From Magnolia sinica (taxonomy: Eukaryota > Streptophyta > Magnoliopsida > Magnoliales > Magnoliaceae), in the NCBI RefSeq assembly GCF_029962835.1, contig NC_080583.1:69239158-69303157 (forward strand): a DNA stretch of 64,000 bases, written 5' to 3'. The notes beneath the pieces are model-generated. The model ran no database searches, was not told the origin of the DNA, and was given only the letters and a program-made list of their open reading frames with translations. Below, piece after piece: positions 20,764 to 33,800 of this stretch. How positions within the stretch are numbered: the first letter of the stretch is position 1; each line of letters begins with the position of its first letter. Made by a program: the position numbers and the translations under genes.

Positions 20764-23075
20764 TGTGAGGCCCATATCCTAGACCGTACCGTTCCATAGG
20801 ATTCCGTGGTCCTCCCGGTCGAATTTTGATAGTTGTGCACGACCCTGAGTCGTATCTTGTATTCTAGAGTCAGCTCGACCTGAGACTTGTATCCTTGCGA
20901 CCGTGCTGTCACCACAATTTTGACGCCGCATCTCGAGCACTGAGGCAAAACCCGAGCCAGGAGATGTGGGCCCGCGTTCAGTTCGAGGAAAATGTCACAC
21001 ATTGCAATCCCAAGAGTATGTCCCATCAATCACATCAAATATCAAGTACTCCATCTCATCATGTCAAGTACAACACTTATCCCCAAGCAACCCCTAAAGT
21101 CAACTCTCTCTCTCTCTCTCCATCGATCAAGTACACCCATCCATCATGCACCATCCCTCTCTCCCATCACCTCTCTCTCTCTCATTCTCTCTCTCCCTTT
21201 TCAAGCAACCCTAAAGGAGAAGAATCGTCCATGGCTTCCCAAAGAGAGGAGAAGCTTAGTGTGGCTCACCTTCCTACCACCCAATCCCACCATCCAAAGT
21301 CCACGTCGACCGTTGAATCACACCCTTGGGAGCTCTAGATTGTATTGGTGGAAGAAGGAAGAGGAGATCAATAGTGGGTGATTTTATTTATTGATTTTGA
21401 TGATTTGAGGGCCCACATATGGTGGGACCCATCTTGATGTATGCATTATATTAAGGGGCCCATAGTGGCGGGGTCCCTCCATCATCCGATCTCTTTCTCT
21501 TTCTTTCTCTCTTTCTTTTGTTCTTGATGATGATGATGATTGTATGGCTCACCTTGATGTTGATGTATTATTCACACCATCCGATCATGAGGCCCACTTG
21601 CTGCTGCCCATTTTTGGGAAGGGCATGGATAATATATATATATATATATCATCTTGATGCAAAGCTGTGGGCCATGAGTGCGTGGACCCCACCTTGCTGC
21701 GTGGCTAGGCTGTACAACGTGCTGGACACTGGATCGTGGACTACAAAAAATAAAAATAAAATATATATGTGGTGGGCCCTACGTGGGACCCACCCGATAT
21801 GGCAAGCAGATTGGCTGGAGTACTGCACCAGCTATATAGCTGTTGGTGGACATCAGCAAGTTAGGTGGGTCCACCAGCATGCTGTATATCAGGGTCGTCC
21901 ATCACGTGGGACCCACATGTTTAGTATGTGTGGTGCATCCACACCATCCAAGAACAAAGTAGATCCAATTTCTGGTGGGCCACACAGATAATGTATGTGT
22001 TGTATCCACCATCCAACAGCTAGGTGGTGGTGCACACCGTGATGTATTTGCCATCCAATTGTCCGTCCATCTTTGGGCTGTCCTGGGACCCACTCCACAT
22101 GTGCTGCACGTGTGGAGGTGGGGCCCACAGATGTATGCATTGTATGTCGATTGGTGAGAGGATGTATTGCACATCCCAGTCATCCGTCCAGCACTCCTGG
22201 ACGCTGGAACCTGTAATATTAAAATAATATTACATATTATATATATGATATATGTACATATCTTATATTTGGTGGGCCACGCACGTGGGACCCACCAGAG
22301 GGATTGGCTGACGTACCTCACATCAGCCATATTGTTGATGTATTGATGTCACCATGGTCTGTGGGCCACACATGATATATGTGTTTTATCCCTACTGCAT
22401 TGTAGCCGTGGGACCCACACACATGTGGATTCCACCATGTTGTATGTATCTTATCCACACCATCCAAATGGTGGAGCCTACCCATGATGTATGTATTCCT
22501 CCATGCCGTCCTCTTGTGTGGGGCGTGGGCCCACCCCACATGTGTGGCACGTGTGGGGGGGGGGGGGGACCCACCCTGATGTATTTATTTTATATTACCA
22601 CACCATCCAGATTCTGCTGGACGGTGCTGGACAATGTTTGGACAGTGCTGGACAATGTCTGGACAACTAATTTACATGGACAATGTTTAGATAGTGTTGG
22701 ATTATGTTTGGACAGTGCTGATCATCATTAGTGAGCCATGTGCCCCATAGAATGATAGTGTATAATGATACACATGTTACACCTGCAACTATTGAAATGA
22801 TTTTTGGTGTAATCCAACCTCCCACTTGATATATTTGGCCCATTGGTGTGGCCCATTGATGCGGCCCACTTGTTGTATATGAGGCCCATTTGATGTATAT
22901 TGGCCCATTGGTGCGGCCCATTGTGATGTATGTGCAGCCCATGAGTGAGGCTCGATGTGATTTATTTCCGGCCTATTTGGTATGGCCCATTGTGATGTAT
23001 TCTCGGCCCATTTGTTAGGGCCCAATGAGATATTATTCTGGCCCATATATTACGGCCCATTTGATGTATATAAGG
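20764..23075 (+). repeat. Gypsy chromovirus-type long LTR, 3'-truncated
   Basis: It starts TGTGAGGCCCATATCCTAG and matches the reverse complement of the chromovirus 3' LTR at 35700-37658: the shared blocks 'ggagatgtgggcccgcgttca', the (CT)n run and 'gggcccatagtggcggggtccctc' appear in the same order. A poly-G run sits at 22557-22568, and 'ggcccattggtgcggccca' repeats at 22840-23070. It ends where the next LTR starts. Long frames with Ser/His-rich products come from the CT runs and are not genes. Confidence 0.75.
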
Positions 23076-25104
23076 TGTAAGGCCCGTATCCTAGTCCGTA
23101 CTGTTCTGTCGACTCCCACTATCCTTCCCGTCAAATTTCAGCAACCTACGACTGATAATTGACGTTTGCGCGATCCTAAGTCGTATCCCATAGATTTGAG
23201 TCAGCTTAATCTGAGACTTGTACCATTGCGACCGCACCGTCACCGCGGTTCCAACGCTGCATCTTGCATACCGATCCGATACCTTGACCGAGAGATGTGG
23301 GCCCGCGTTCAGTTCGAGGAAAACACCGCGTGTTTGTAATCTTAAGAGAATCTTTACAATATGTCCCATCAATCAATCAATCAATCAATGCTTTCTTTCT
23401 CCCAAGTCAAGCAACCCCAAAGTCAACTCTTTCTCACCCTCTCTTACACACTCATACTTGTTAAGTACACCATCACCTCACATCTATCACTCACCTCACA
23501 TCCGTCAACCATCACTTCTCTTACAACAACCCTCTCTCTCTCTCTCTCATTTCTCTAACACATTTTCCAAGCCATTCCAAGAGCAAAAAAAAGTGGATGT
23601 CCAAGCCTTCCCATGGAGAGAAAAGTGTGATGTGTGTGACCCACTTCTCACCCCAAAATCCTTCATCCTAGCCATTCATCTCTCATCATCTTCCATCAAA
23701 GAGAAGCACAAGGAGATCGGCGTTCCATTGGACCAAGAAGAGCGAATGGTGGATGCTTTATAGGCTAGATTTTCATGTTTTAACAAAGGGCCAAGTAAGG
23801 CCTACCGATTGATGGTATGGATCTCATTTTGGACCCTAGGTGTGGCCGATGGCCCACCTTGATTCTCATGGTCATTCCATGATGGGGCCATTCTCCATGG
23901 ACCCCATCATGATGTTTAGTTTCTTTCCATGGATATGGTGGTATGAGACAACGTGCCTGAGCTGTTGGCCTACGTTGGGTTGACGAGCCTCCCCGTAGTG
24001 ACTAGTGAGCAACCAAGAAGGCTATGAGCCTAACTTTTCAAACCGTAATGATGCCGTGACCGTTTCACACTTACATTCGAGTGACGACTCTTATATTAAT
24101 TATGAATGCCCTCTTTCCATCGATGGGCTACCTAACCCTGTGCGTCTGGGCTGTGTCGGCCGGGCCGGTTGGTCGGGCCATGTTAGCCTCACACTGATGG
24201 GGGAATCGTCATACGAGTGATAAACCTGATTATGGATTATGGGACATAGGTGAGTGGCCGCTTCAGCCACTTTGAACCTTGTGATCTAGTTGAGACCACA
24301 ATAAAATGAGGGTACCCTAGTTTCTCCAAATTTGTTAGATGAATAGGACTAAATAACTACTTGGCTAGCATTCGCATGCACCGCATTACATTAACTACCA
24401 CTTGCGATTTGGCGTTGGGCCACCTATGAGGAAGTGTAGGTATATGCGAAATAGGCGTTGAAGTCGTTTGGGAGGGAGTGTTGTTTGGAAAGAGCATACA
24501 TCATGTCATACCTTTATACTTCACACTTAATAAGAGTTTTTTAGGAATTGTTGTTTTTCTCTGAATGTCCTTACCTGTACTGATTGGGTTGATAACATGT
24601 GTAACTTATAGTTAATGGAACCACTAAATTGATCACTCACTCCCACTATGGGACAGTGTTTTAAAACACCAACTAGACACATTCATAGATGTAGGAGTTG
24701 CTGAGGCAGATGCACTAGAGGACGCGTACTTAGATTAGGAAGAGGAGTTCTTATTCTTCCAGCTTTCTGACGAGTTAATATAGGCGGCGTATTACTTGAT
24801 TGGGAGCGTTGAGTGTTTTGGATTTAGTTGAACATTATGTCTTCATTTTGGAACTTTAAAATATATATTGGGCCCAGTTGTAGACCCATACTCCGAATAG
24901 ACATACCTTACATGTTTATTTGACTTTTCCACTTTCATTACGGTCGTTTTAGATCATGTTGCTCCGTTTTAGTTTAATTCTGCAAGTGCTCAAATACTAG
25001 ATAATAAACGTACAAAAGGAACTTTTGCCTTCGTAAAGCACAAGTAGTACCTTGAATCTTGGGAGTCGAGTATTTACTTAGCCCATGAAATTCGAGGTGT
25101 TACA
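23076..25104 (+). repeat. Gypsy LTR (2029 bp), plus strand
   Basis: It starts TGTAAGGCCCGTATCCTAG and ends ...gaggtgttaca, followed by the primer-binding site at 25108. It shares the first about 300 bp (including 'gagatgtgggcccgcgttcag') with 20764-21000 and with the reverse complement of 37400-37658 but differs afterwards. It is a 5' LTR: the internal region would follow but is cut off after about 25 bp by Copia gag sequence. Confidence 0.8.
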
Positions 25105-25107
25105 AGT

Positions 25108-25119
25108 TGGTATCAAAGC
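25108..25119 (+). promoter_or_regulatory. Primer-binding site of truncated Gypsy element
   Basis: TGGTATCAAAGC differs by one base from the initiator-methionine tRNA complement TGGTATCAGAGC and lies three bases after the LTR. Confidence 0.8.
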
Positions 25120-25129
25120 ATGGTTTTTT

Positions 25130-26400
25130 AAGACAAATTTTTTCAAGTTCTACTTTCAATTCCTCACACTTTTTCTTTTCCATTTTCAAATTTGATGTAA
25201 TTTTGTAATTTAAAAAAAAAAGAGCATCATAAGCTTCTTGAAGATTGTCTTCATTTTCAAAGTCATTATTAGGAGTTTCGTATCCAAATGTTTCACTATC
25301 TTTTGGAGTAGTGACTCTGTCTATTGTCATGAATGCATTTTGATTTGTTTCTTTCTTCTTGATTCGATTCATCAATTTCTAAATCCAATTCATCAGTTTC
25401 TAAATTGAATTCAAATTCTGATTATTCATCCCAAGTGGTGATCATACCATTTCTTTTTAATTTATTCTTTTTAGGACATTTTGAAGAAAGACGCCCAAAC
25501 TCAGAGAAGTTGTAACATTGGGTGTCTTTGTATTTAGCTTTCTAATAGTTAAAATTGCTCATTCTCTTCTTAAAAGGTTTTTAAAAATCATTTTTCCTTT
25601 TATTTTTGAAAATTTTATAAAATTTCTTTGCTAATAATGTCATATCATCCTCGTTTTCCTCATTATCTGAATTTCATTCATTATCTTTAATTTGGACTTA
25701 GAAGATTTGAGGGCTATGGACTTGTTCTTTAGAGCTTTGAAAATTCAACTCGTGTGTTTGAAGAGATCCAACCAATTCCTCAACCTTCATTTTGTCGGTA
25801 TCCCTCAATTCTTGTATAGTAGTAACCTTGGAATTGAACTGTTTAGGAAGTGATCTTAGTATTTTTGCACAAACCTTACTTTCAGGGATACTTTTCCCAA
25901 GAACCCACATAGAGTTAACTATATCATTTAGTTCTGTATCGAAGTCGGTGAATGTCTCATTTTCTTTTATACGCAATTTCCTCAAATTTGGTTGTGATGA
26001 TTTGAATCTTAGACTTTTTCATAATATTAGTTCCCTTATGGGTCATTTCAAGTATATCCCAAGCTTGTTTTGCCGTTTCACACAAAATGATTCTTTTGAA
26101 TTCATCCAGTGATAGGGCACAAGTTATAACATTCAAGGCTTTTGCATTAGCACTACTTTCACTTTTCTTAGTATTTGTCCATAGATTGTAAGCTATTTCT
26201 TTTATGGATGTGGTTTTATTCTTGGCTACAACTTCCATCATAGGAGGGAACCATTGAGTCACAGTGGCTTGCCACACACTTTCATCTATGGATTTGAGGA
26301 AGATCCTCATTTGGGCTTTCCAATATGAATAGTTTGAGCCATCAAAGGGAGGTAACCTGGATATGGATAAGCTTTCAAAATTTGATATCCTATATATCTG
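25130..26400 (-). pseudogene. Copia gag (UBN2-type), frameshifted
   Basis: The minus strand reads PPFDGSNYSYWKAQMRIFLK (about 26360-26300), then AKALNVITCALSLDEFKRI and AKQAWDILEMTHKGTNIMKK. It shifts frame near 25975 to continue with ELNDIVNSMWVLGKSIPESK and LRSLPKQFNSKVTTIQELRD. This is the DUF4219/UBN2 gag of plant Copia elements. A zinc-knuckle remnant (CYNFSEFGRLSSKC, about 25530-25485) has lost its second Cys and its His. The reading peters out near 25130, where it meets the Gypsy primer-binding site. Protease and pol are absent. Confidence 0.85.
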
Positions 26401-26439
26401 GATCTAGCTCTAGGAGGTGAAACCAAGAAGAGCAACTTC

Positions 26440-26451
26440 GCTCTAATACCA
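26440..26451 (-). promoter_or_regulatory. Primer-binding site of Copia element
   Basis: The minus strand reads TGGTATTAGAGC, one base from the initiator-Met tRNA complement, two bases from the LTR end at 26454. Confidence 0.85.
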
Positions 26452-26453
26452 CT

Positions 26454-27608
26454 TGTAAGTTGAGCTATCGATGTCTTAGAGGGGGGTGAATAGGATTTAA
26501 CAAAATTTTTATAATAAATCTCAGAAAATAAATTCACAATAACAATTAGTATTGAAATATTGATTTCAATTGAGTTGTAGGAAAACCTTCACCTAATATC
26601 TTAGGTTGGACAACTTTATTTCACGACTTCATTGATTATAGTATTTCAAGATGATAAATACAAGAAAAAGATTATCAATCACTACAAGACACACAGAGTT
26701 ATAGTGGTTTGGTGTTAACATAAACCTACTCCACTCCCAACATTACTTCAAATAATTTTGGCTTTCCACTATATTCAAAGTTTTCACATGCTAACCTTAA
26801 CAACCTCTTATAGTTTTTTTATTTTCATAGTCTATCACAACTAACCTCAAGTGAATTTCACAGGCTTATCACTCTTCAATCTGATGAAATTTTATGGGCA
26901 ATCTTAGTCAACCCAAACTAAAAGTAATTTACTATAATTAAAACTTATCTTATTGAAGACGTGAGTCAACGCGAAGATATCGATGAAGCCTTTTGAAGTT
27001 AAAGCTTCAGTAGATGTAGCGATCCTTTATTTTCTTAAATGAAGATGAACCAATGTATGCATAATCAAGAAGAATCTAGGGATATATGATTTTTCAAAGA
27101 ACAAAAATGCTAAAATATGCATATTTAATCATTTATTCTCAAGTTGAGTATAAGGCACTCTCTAATTGAATTTAACACTACTTGAAAAGAAAATTGAATA
27201 AGATACAAAAATAATATAATAATGACAATGTAAATAGCTTGAAAAGAAGAAGATTTATCTCTTTTATTAATAGTAAGATTTCTCTCTATTTTCGTGTTAA
27301 ATAGAGCTCAAAGTCTGAAATTATTAACGTGAAATGTAGGTACCATCATCCAAGTATAAGCACATTACACATAACTAAACCAACAAACATTTAATCATAT
27401 CTAGCTGCTGATCCAACTATACTCAAGCTAAAGACCCACCAATTTGAGGTCTTATTCATATGTCTAATTCAAATCAAATGACTATAGCCATATCCAATAA
27501 CTAAAATCAACACCAACATTCAACATATATCAATTAAACTAGTTTTAACAAATGAGATCAAAATAAATAATTAAGGACAATCTAAAGCTGTCAATTCCTG
27601 TTCTGTCA
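26454..27608 (-). repeat. Copia 5' LTR
   Basis: The lower boundary (TG, next to the primer-binding site) is firm; it contains 'cttagaggggggtgaatagg' at 26476, the usual Copia U5 text on the opposite strand. The upper boundary is set at ...ctgttctgtca (27608) by the CA/TG rule and is less certain, because a Tat solo LTR is inserted 9 bp further on. Confidence 0.7.
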
Positions 27609-27612
27609 GGTA

Positions 27613-28996
27613 AGGCCTGTTGAGACTCAAATATTGCATATTTAACCCTTCAATTACATTATTTTTCTTGGCATTTAATTGATAATTTGATTTAATTATA
27701 TACATTTTTTGTCATGCGAGGTGATCTGGAAGCTTATGATGAATATACTCTTAAAAGGATAGATTTAGAGCTCAAAAGAAGATAATGAAAAATTAGAGAT
27801 TTGGAAGTCATTAATGCAAAATTCACATGCCAAAAAACTAGGAAAACCAAGTGAGGATTGAAGAGTATCGAAGATTTGAAGTGAAGAAAAGGAATCATGA
27901 AAATTTGCCAGAAAAATCATATTCTAAAATTCCAAGTCCAAAAAGAGAAAATCCTAAAATAATTCTAAAAATAGACTTTGATGACATTGAAGTCACTTCG
28001 ATGACATCGAAAATTTAGGAACTTTGGGCTTAAACTCGTTGGACAGTTCTAGACGAGTTTCGATGACATCGAAGACAGTCGATGACATCGAACCTGCAAT
28101 CGAAGACCTCCTCGATGACATCAAAATTTACCATCGAAGAAGCGCAGGGTGGGTAAATTTGAGGCAGTTTACGAACTTTTCTGAGGTGGTGCAAAGGTTT
28201 GAGTTGTAAAACTATTTAAAGAAGTCCCTAAGGTATTCCAAATCATATTATAGGGTTTGGAAAGGGAGAGAAGGCCTAGGTGGAGCGCCAACAATGTTCT
28301 TCTACTTCGATTTCTTCACGAGTTCCAGTAAATCTTTCTACTTTTTTTTTTCTTTTAAAATGTTAGTCTTGTTAGGCTAATCTCTTAGCTAAGGCTAAGG
28401 GATGAAGCTTGTAGTTATTCTTAATGTTTAATTTATTTTTATTCAAGTTTATGTTGAACTTTCATTAATTATTAGTTTGAATGAAGGAATATTTTCAGTT
28501 TTCTATGATTTATTGTGGCTGGAATTATAATAGATGCTGTAAAAACTTTAGATATCTTTTTATTAATTCTACTATTGTGTGATCTGTAAAATTCGTGATC
28601 CGCTACTGTTTATGGGCATGGTAGATGCATGAATTCCTTGTTATCATTGCATTACTACTTAATGAGGGAACTAAACTAACGAAAGTTCATAATTCCATTA
28701 TATTTTAACTGCTTCATTATCCGATTGGATATGATAGGACTTCGATTCCAATCGAGTTATCCATTGAATCAAGTTAATTGAATATTGAGATTGCTATCAG
28801 TGGATTTCTGAATTTTTAGGTTTTTTTTTTTAAAATTCATTTCTACCCTTTTTTAATCTTTGGATAAAAGCATAGACAAACCAAGTTAGATTTAGATTAG
28901 TTACAGGTTGTGTTCCCCATTCCTTGTGGATTCGACCTCGATCTCACCGAGTTATTACTACATCGTGACCCTATACTTTGGGTTGTCAACAAGGCC
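27613..28996 (+). mobile_element. Solo Tat-type LTR (1374 bp) with AGGCC target duplication
   Basis: The LTR runs 27618-28991, from TGTTGAGACTCAAATATTGC to ...gggttgtcaaca. AGGCC lies directly on both sides (27613-27617 and 28992-28996). The start matches the minus-strand Tat LTR at 18986 (TGTTGAGGGTCAAATATTAC), and the end has the shared 'actttgggttgt' terminus. With no internal sequence and a perfect duplication it is a solo LTR left by LTR-LTR recombination. TCGATGACATCGA palindromes lie at 27998-28010, 28060-28072 and 28079-28091, upstream of a TATA-like actatttaaag near 28210. Confidence 0.93.
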
Positions 28997-29622
28997 AAGT
29001 CTCCCATGGATTGTTCTTAGGTTTAACGACACCTTCATGTTCTTAGGCCAACTCATCAGCTATCCTTTCATTTGTACGGTTTTCCCATTAATGAAACAAT
29101 AGCCTAGTGAGAAAACCAAACATGGTTCATGCGTATTAAAATTAAAATAGTATCGAAACACAGCGCGCACAATAATAAGATTGCATATAATGTATGCATG
29201 CATTAGATGGGATGATTGTCCATTTGTATGGGTTGGATAATCGTTAACCCGCATCCATCCCCTGGGTAAACTTTCACCTGTTGGTAGGCACGGGCATGAC
29301 CTGCATCAAGTAATGATTCTACCGAGATCGACATTCTTTTAGAGAGGTCCCCCAAGATCAACAATGCATTATGTTATGAGATGAATGATGCTAAGTTTCA
29401 CCATTTGTTAATTGTTTACAATTCCTTGTCTCTTCCAATGCATACATACGTGAATCCAACATACAAGATCACAATAATTCAAACATTTAGGCATGTGAGC
29501 ATACATTAACAGCTAAGCATGAGAACATATATTATCTAAATCAAACAACATCGAGATAACACATCAAACAATTCATGAACCAAAACACATTTAAAAACGC
29601 TACTTTAATTCCAATGAAAATG
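28997..29622. other. Unassigned repetitive DNA
   Basis: No gene is visible. The style (for example 'ccatcccctgggtaaactttcacctg') suggests a decayed LTR or retroelement leader, but I could not match it to the other LTRs here. Confidence 0.35.
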
Positions 29623-30821
29623 TGAAAAGGTTGAGCTATATGTCCTTAGGGGGGGGGGGGTGTGTGAATAGGGCTATGCCAAATAAAAAATTGATAAGAA
29701 GAATATAAACAACAGAAAGCCAAATGAAACGTAAATAACAAGAGGATAACAACCTCAAAAATTAAGTATTGAGAGGTTGAAACAAACTTGGTTCTAAGGA
29801 CAACCTAACACCAAAAACCAATAGCTTATGGCAGGACAACCTTACTAGAACGTGAGTGAGCATCAAAAACTCAAACTCAAGAGGATATGAAAGAAATAAA
29901 AACTAATCTATTACAACATTCACCACATAATGCTGAAATTAAAGATTACAATATTCACATCCACAAATACATCCCACAATCTTAAAACATAAAAGATAAA
30001 GAGATAAATCACACATCCACCAAACACAGAGAATTATAGTGGCTCGCTTGTGTGTACACTAATTGTTAATAAACAGCCACACAACTACTCCACTCCTAAT
30101 ATCTACTCCCGCTGGATATTAGCGTTCACTAATCAAAATAGGTTTTTCAAGGTTCACCTAAAACCTTCACAATTGTGTCTTTAGATGGGCTTACACAATT
30201 CAAAAAACTGCTCGCTCTGAGATTTTCTGGATCACCTCAGACAAAACCATAATAGAGATTTTTTAGAACATTCTCACAATAAAAAAGGAATTGAATTACA
30301 GAAAAAGCAAAATACTTATCTGTATGAAGATTCTGAAGCAGCCCGGTAGAACCAACTTGATGACGATGTTGATGTTCAATGTTTAGTCTCACAAGTCTAT
30401 AGGGTTCTAAGTCTATATGATTTTTAATTAAATCAACATGGGCTTTGTATTGATTTTAATCTTAAGAAAGGGTAAATCAAATATCCCTTTTCAATATAAG
30501 AATGGAATAGAGATTCAAAATCAAATTACAAGAGCTACTATAAAGAATCTTAAATATGCACAAAATAGCTTAGAATGTACTCAAAATAATCTTAGAGTGA
30601 TTGCTTAAGAATGATAAGAATTGAATAGAAAACTCTAAAATTCGAGCACTATTTATAGGTGAGAAATCGGTTCGCACGACTGGCCTTTAGTTAGCTACGA
30701 CTAACCTTATCCAAACAAATTTTCAAAAATTTTGGCGTGATAAGATTTTTTAGCTGCACGACTGGCCTTGTGGGTTCCATGACTAGTCAAGTGGCCTACT
30801 CAACTGGTCGTGGACACCACA
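29623..30821 (-). repeat. Copia LTR fragment, same family as 9706-11510
   Basis: It starts tgaaaaggttgagct and is colinear with 9706 onward through 'gttctaaggacaacctaacaccaaaaacca', the TATA box (30649-30658) and the start of the palindrome cluster (30670-30815). It is cut at 30821 by the next LTR, so the U3 end is missing. Confidence 0.8.
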
Positions 30822-33800
30822 TGTCATGCCCCAGACTCGGTAACCGGACTCACAAGGAACCCGATTGGTGGTTTTGACCGTAACAGCCTCCGTAGTACCC
30901 CATTCTTGGCTCCTGAGGCAGGTTCCGATCCTAGGATCATACAAGGAGGATTTTCATAATAGTATAATCATTTTCAATACGAGCATACCCAAGATCACAA
31001 CAAGTATATTTGAGAATAACAAAGGCACATGTCACAAAATTCACTATGAATTTGAACTTTTACAAGTTTTCATAAGGTCCAAAAGGATATACATAAGATA
31101 ATAGAAGAAGGAAAGAAAGGTCTGCAACACCGGGGTCCTCAAGCTCAGCTCTAATCTGAGCTCTACCGCTACAACGCCCGCCTAGGGTCTCCTACACGCA
31201 TCAATCGTACATAAGCTTATAGAAGCTTAGAGGCTGGTGAAAGTATGTGACAATGGTATACAGAAGAATAGTAGGAGGTATAGGAAGGGAAACATGCTCA
31301 ATGACAATATCACCAGCCTTACCAAGGCTTATCATAAATACGATGCAATGAGTACTGGGCGCTTTACTAAGGCAATACATAAAGGGGGCTTATACAACCG
31401 ATGCGAATGTGATACAAAGTGATGCTAGTGCTCATCTTCAATCCAAATAATAAGTACATTTCCAATCATAAGGAAATCATTGGGGTTCATTACGCTGTTG
31501 GATGACTACCGCTTTACAGACCCCGCACAGTCAAACGAGTGTAAGAGACCTCACTACCCGCTTATGGATAGCTAATCACTAGCAAGGCCTGATGGTAGAG
31601 GACCCATTTATGAGCTGGTCAGACTCAGCCTAGCAATGTCTCCTTACATCAGGCGAGTAAGGCCATACCCCTACCCAATCGACTACACGACAGTGGGAGT
31701 CGCAGCCTAATGGTATAAGGCCCTCGTGCGCTCATAGTTTTCACTCGGTCATGACGTTGGTGCAGATCCTTAGTACCATGAAAGTTGTGAAATTTTCACC
31801 CATGGGCATCCTATGCACCCAGTATGCTCAAGTAATATTTCTAGTGTCTACATATACAGCTATCCACGAACGTCCCTGTGGAGGCACGACTCTGGTAAAG
31901 CAAGGGCGATATCATCATGAAATGCGATGCCAATATATGAGTCACACATACAGTTATGCACAAGCTTCAGGCACTCAATGTGCATAAGGGGAGAAACTCC
32001 ATCCCTCTATGACCACCACAACGTAATCAATTCACACAGATGATGCATATAGGTCACAATGATGTAAGTACGCTACCTATAGAATATATTCCTCCTTCTC
32101 AAGGACGGATAAGGTCTAGATACATAGACAAGTACTGTAAGGAGAAGTGAAGTCCTCTAGTGGGGGACCAATACTTTGGGGTCCACAAGCTAAGAGAGTC
32201 ATAAAGTCTTAATGGAGGAAACGGTCTTAACAAGGTCCAAGGTGGGTCTTCAACCACCTATAAGGGCTTTATGGGCCTACCTTCGGGCTACTAAGGAGGA
32301 CACCCAACCTCAACTGGGTCCCAAAAGGTAGCCCGCTACACATATAAAGTAAAGTCCAAGGCCCAAGCAATCCATGGCCTAATGGGCCATACACTAAGCC
32401 TAATACCTAAGCAATATGATGGGGCCTCAAGCAAGGTTTGGGCCCAACTGTAAAGATCATAAGACTACTCATTATGGTGGGCCTAATGGGTAACCCATTA
32501 TTCCAACATATGGGTAACTCTTATATTTAAACAAAGTAATTTGAGCCTCACATCTCGACCCAAGTATGGATTTATTTTAATGGGCAAGCAAGGGCCCCAC
32601 TACTTGAATATTGGCCCATAAAACCTATCACAATGGCATAAATAAATATAGGCCCCAAGGGTCCAATGGGCCTATCAAGAGTTTCAAGATAATGGGCCTA
32701 GGAAAACCCAACAAATAACTAAGAAGACTAGTCCAATAAAAATCCAATTGGAATGGGCCTTAAATATATACTAATTAAGCCCAAAAAAATCTAATTAAAA
32801 TGGTGCAAGATATATGTAATAATGTCTTCAAATTTGGTGGACCATGCTATCCCAAAACAATCATTTATGGGCAGCAATCATGGGCCTATTGCTGAAATTC
32901 CAGCCCACCCACAATTTGGGCTTGCTGAAAATTTCAAAATAATTAATTCATAAATTTATTTTAGTTCTTGGTGACTCATACATGTTCTTGGTGACTCATA
33001 CATGTCATAGGGGGGTTCACCAGATAAAGGGAGTGGATTTAACACATAAACCATATGGGCCATGTTGCTGGACTGGACGTCCAACAGCAGCCCAATGGGC
33101 TGGGCATCCCATGCATAGGTAACTCTATGGGCTTGGGTATATGGCCCAAAAACTCATCCAATGGGCCCCAATTGAATGTTACTGAAGGGAAGGATGATCA
33201 AGTCCCATATGGACCCCACATGGATGAATAGTGGGATATAAAATACATTAAGGTCGGCCCACAAAGTGGCCTGAACGGCCAGCCAAGGCTGGATGCCCCA
33301 GCCTGGGTGTCCCAGCCTGATGGGACACTCTAAGATGCACCACGGACGGTATAGGAGCCTGTTGTCCTTAAAATTTTACAGGTTGGTACTTTCATAGGTG
33401 GGCCACACCTCCACAAAATTTTGTGATTTTTGGATAACTAACAGTAATTTAATTAATTTAAAGAAAACAGTCTGTCCAGAAAATCTGTCTGACCAGGACG
33501 TCCCAACGTGGTGAGCCGTTCCAGCCCTTGCCACGGTGTGTACAGGGGTCTGTTGGCCCCAAAAATTGGTAGGTGGGTCCTAACATGGGTGAGCCATCTC
33601 TTTGTAAATTTTCATTATTTTTGAGTACTCAAAAGTATTTTTAATTAAATTTGGAATTACAATTTGTCCAGGGTGAAATGTTACTGAAATTATAACCGTC
33701 CCTATGTTTGAGACCACATGGAATGGGCCTAGACCCATCCAATCCCTTGAAAAATTGGAGAAAAAGGTGGCCCTATATCTGAAAAATAAGTGGGGTCCAC

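Noticed and set aside
20895..21381. Overlapping plus-strand ORFs of 147 and 129 residues
   Set aside because: Ser/Leu/His-rich products from CT-rich LTR sequence that also occurs in the chromovirus LTR; no domain.
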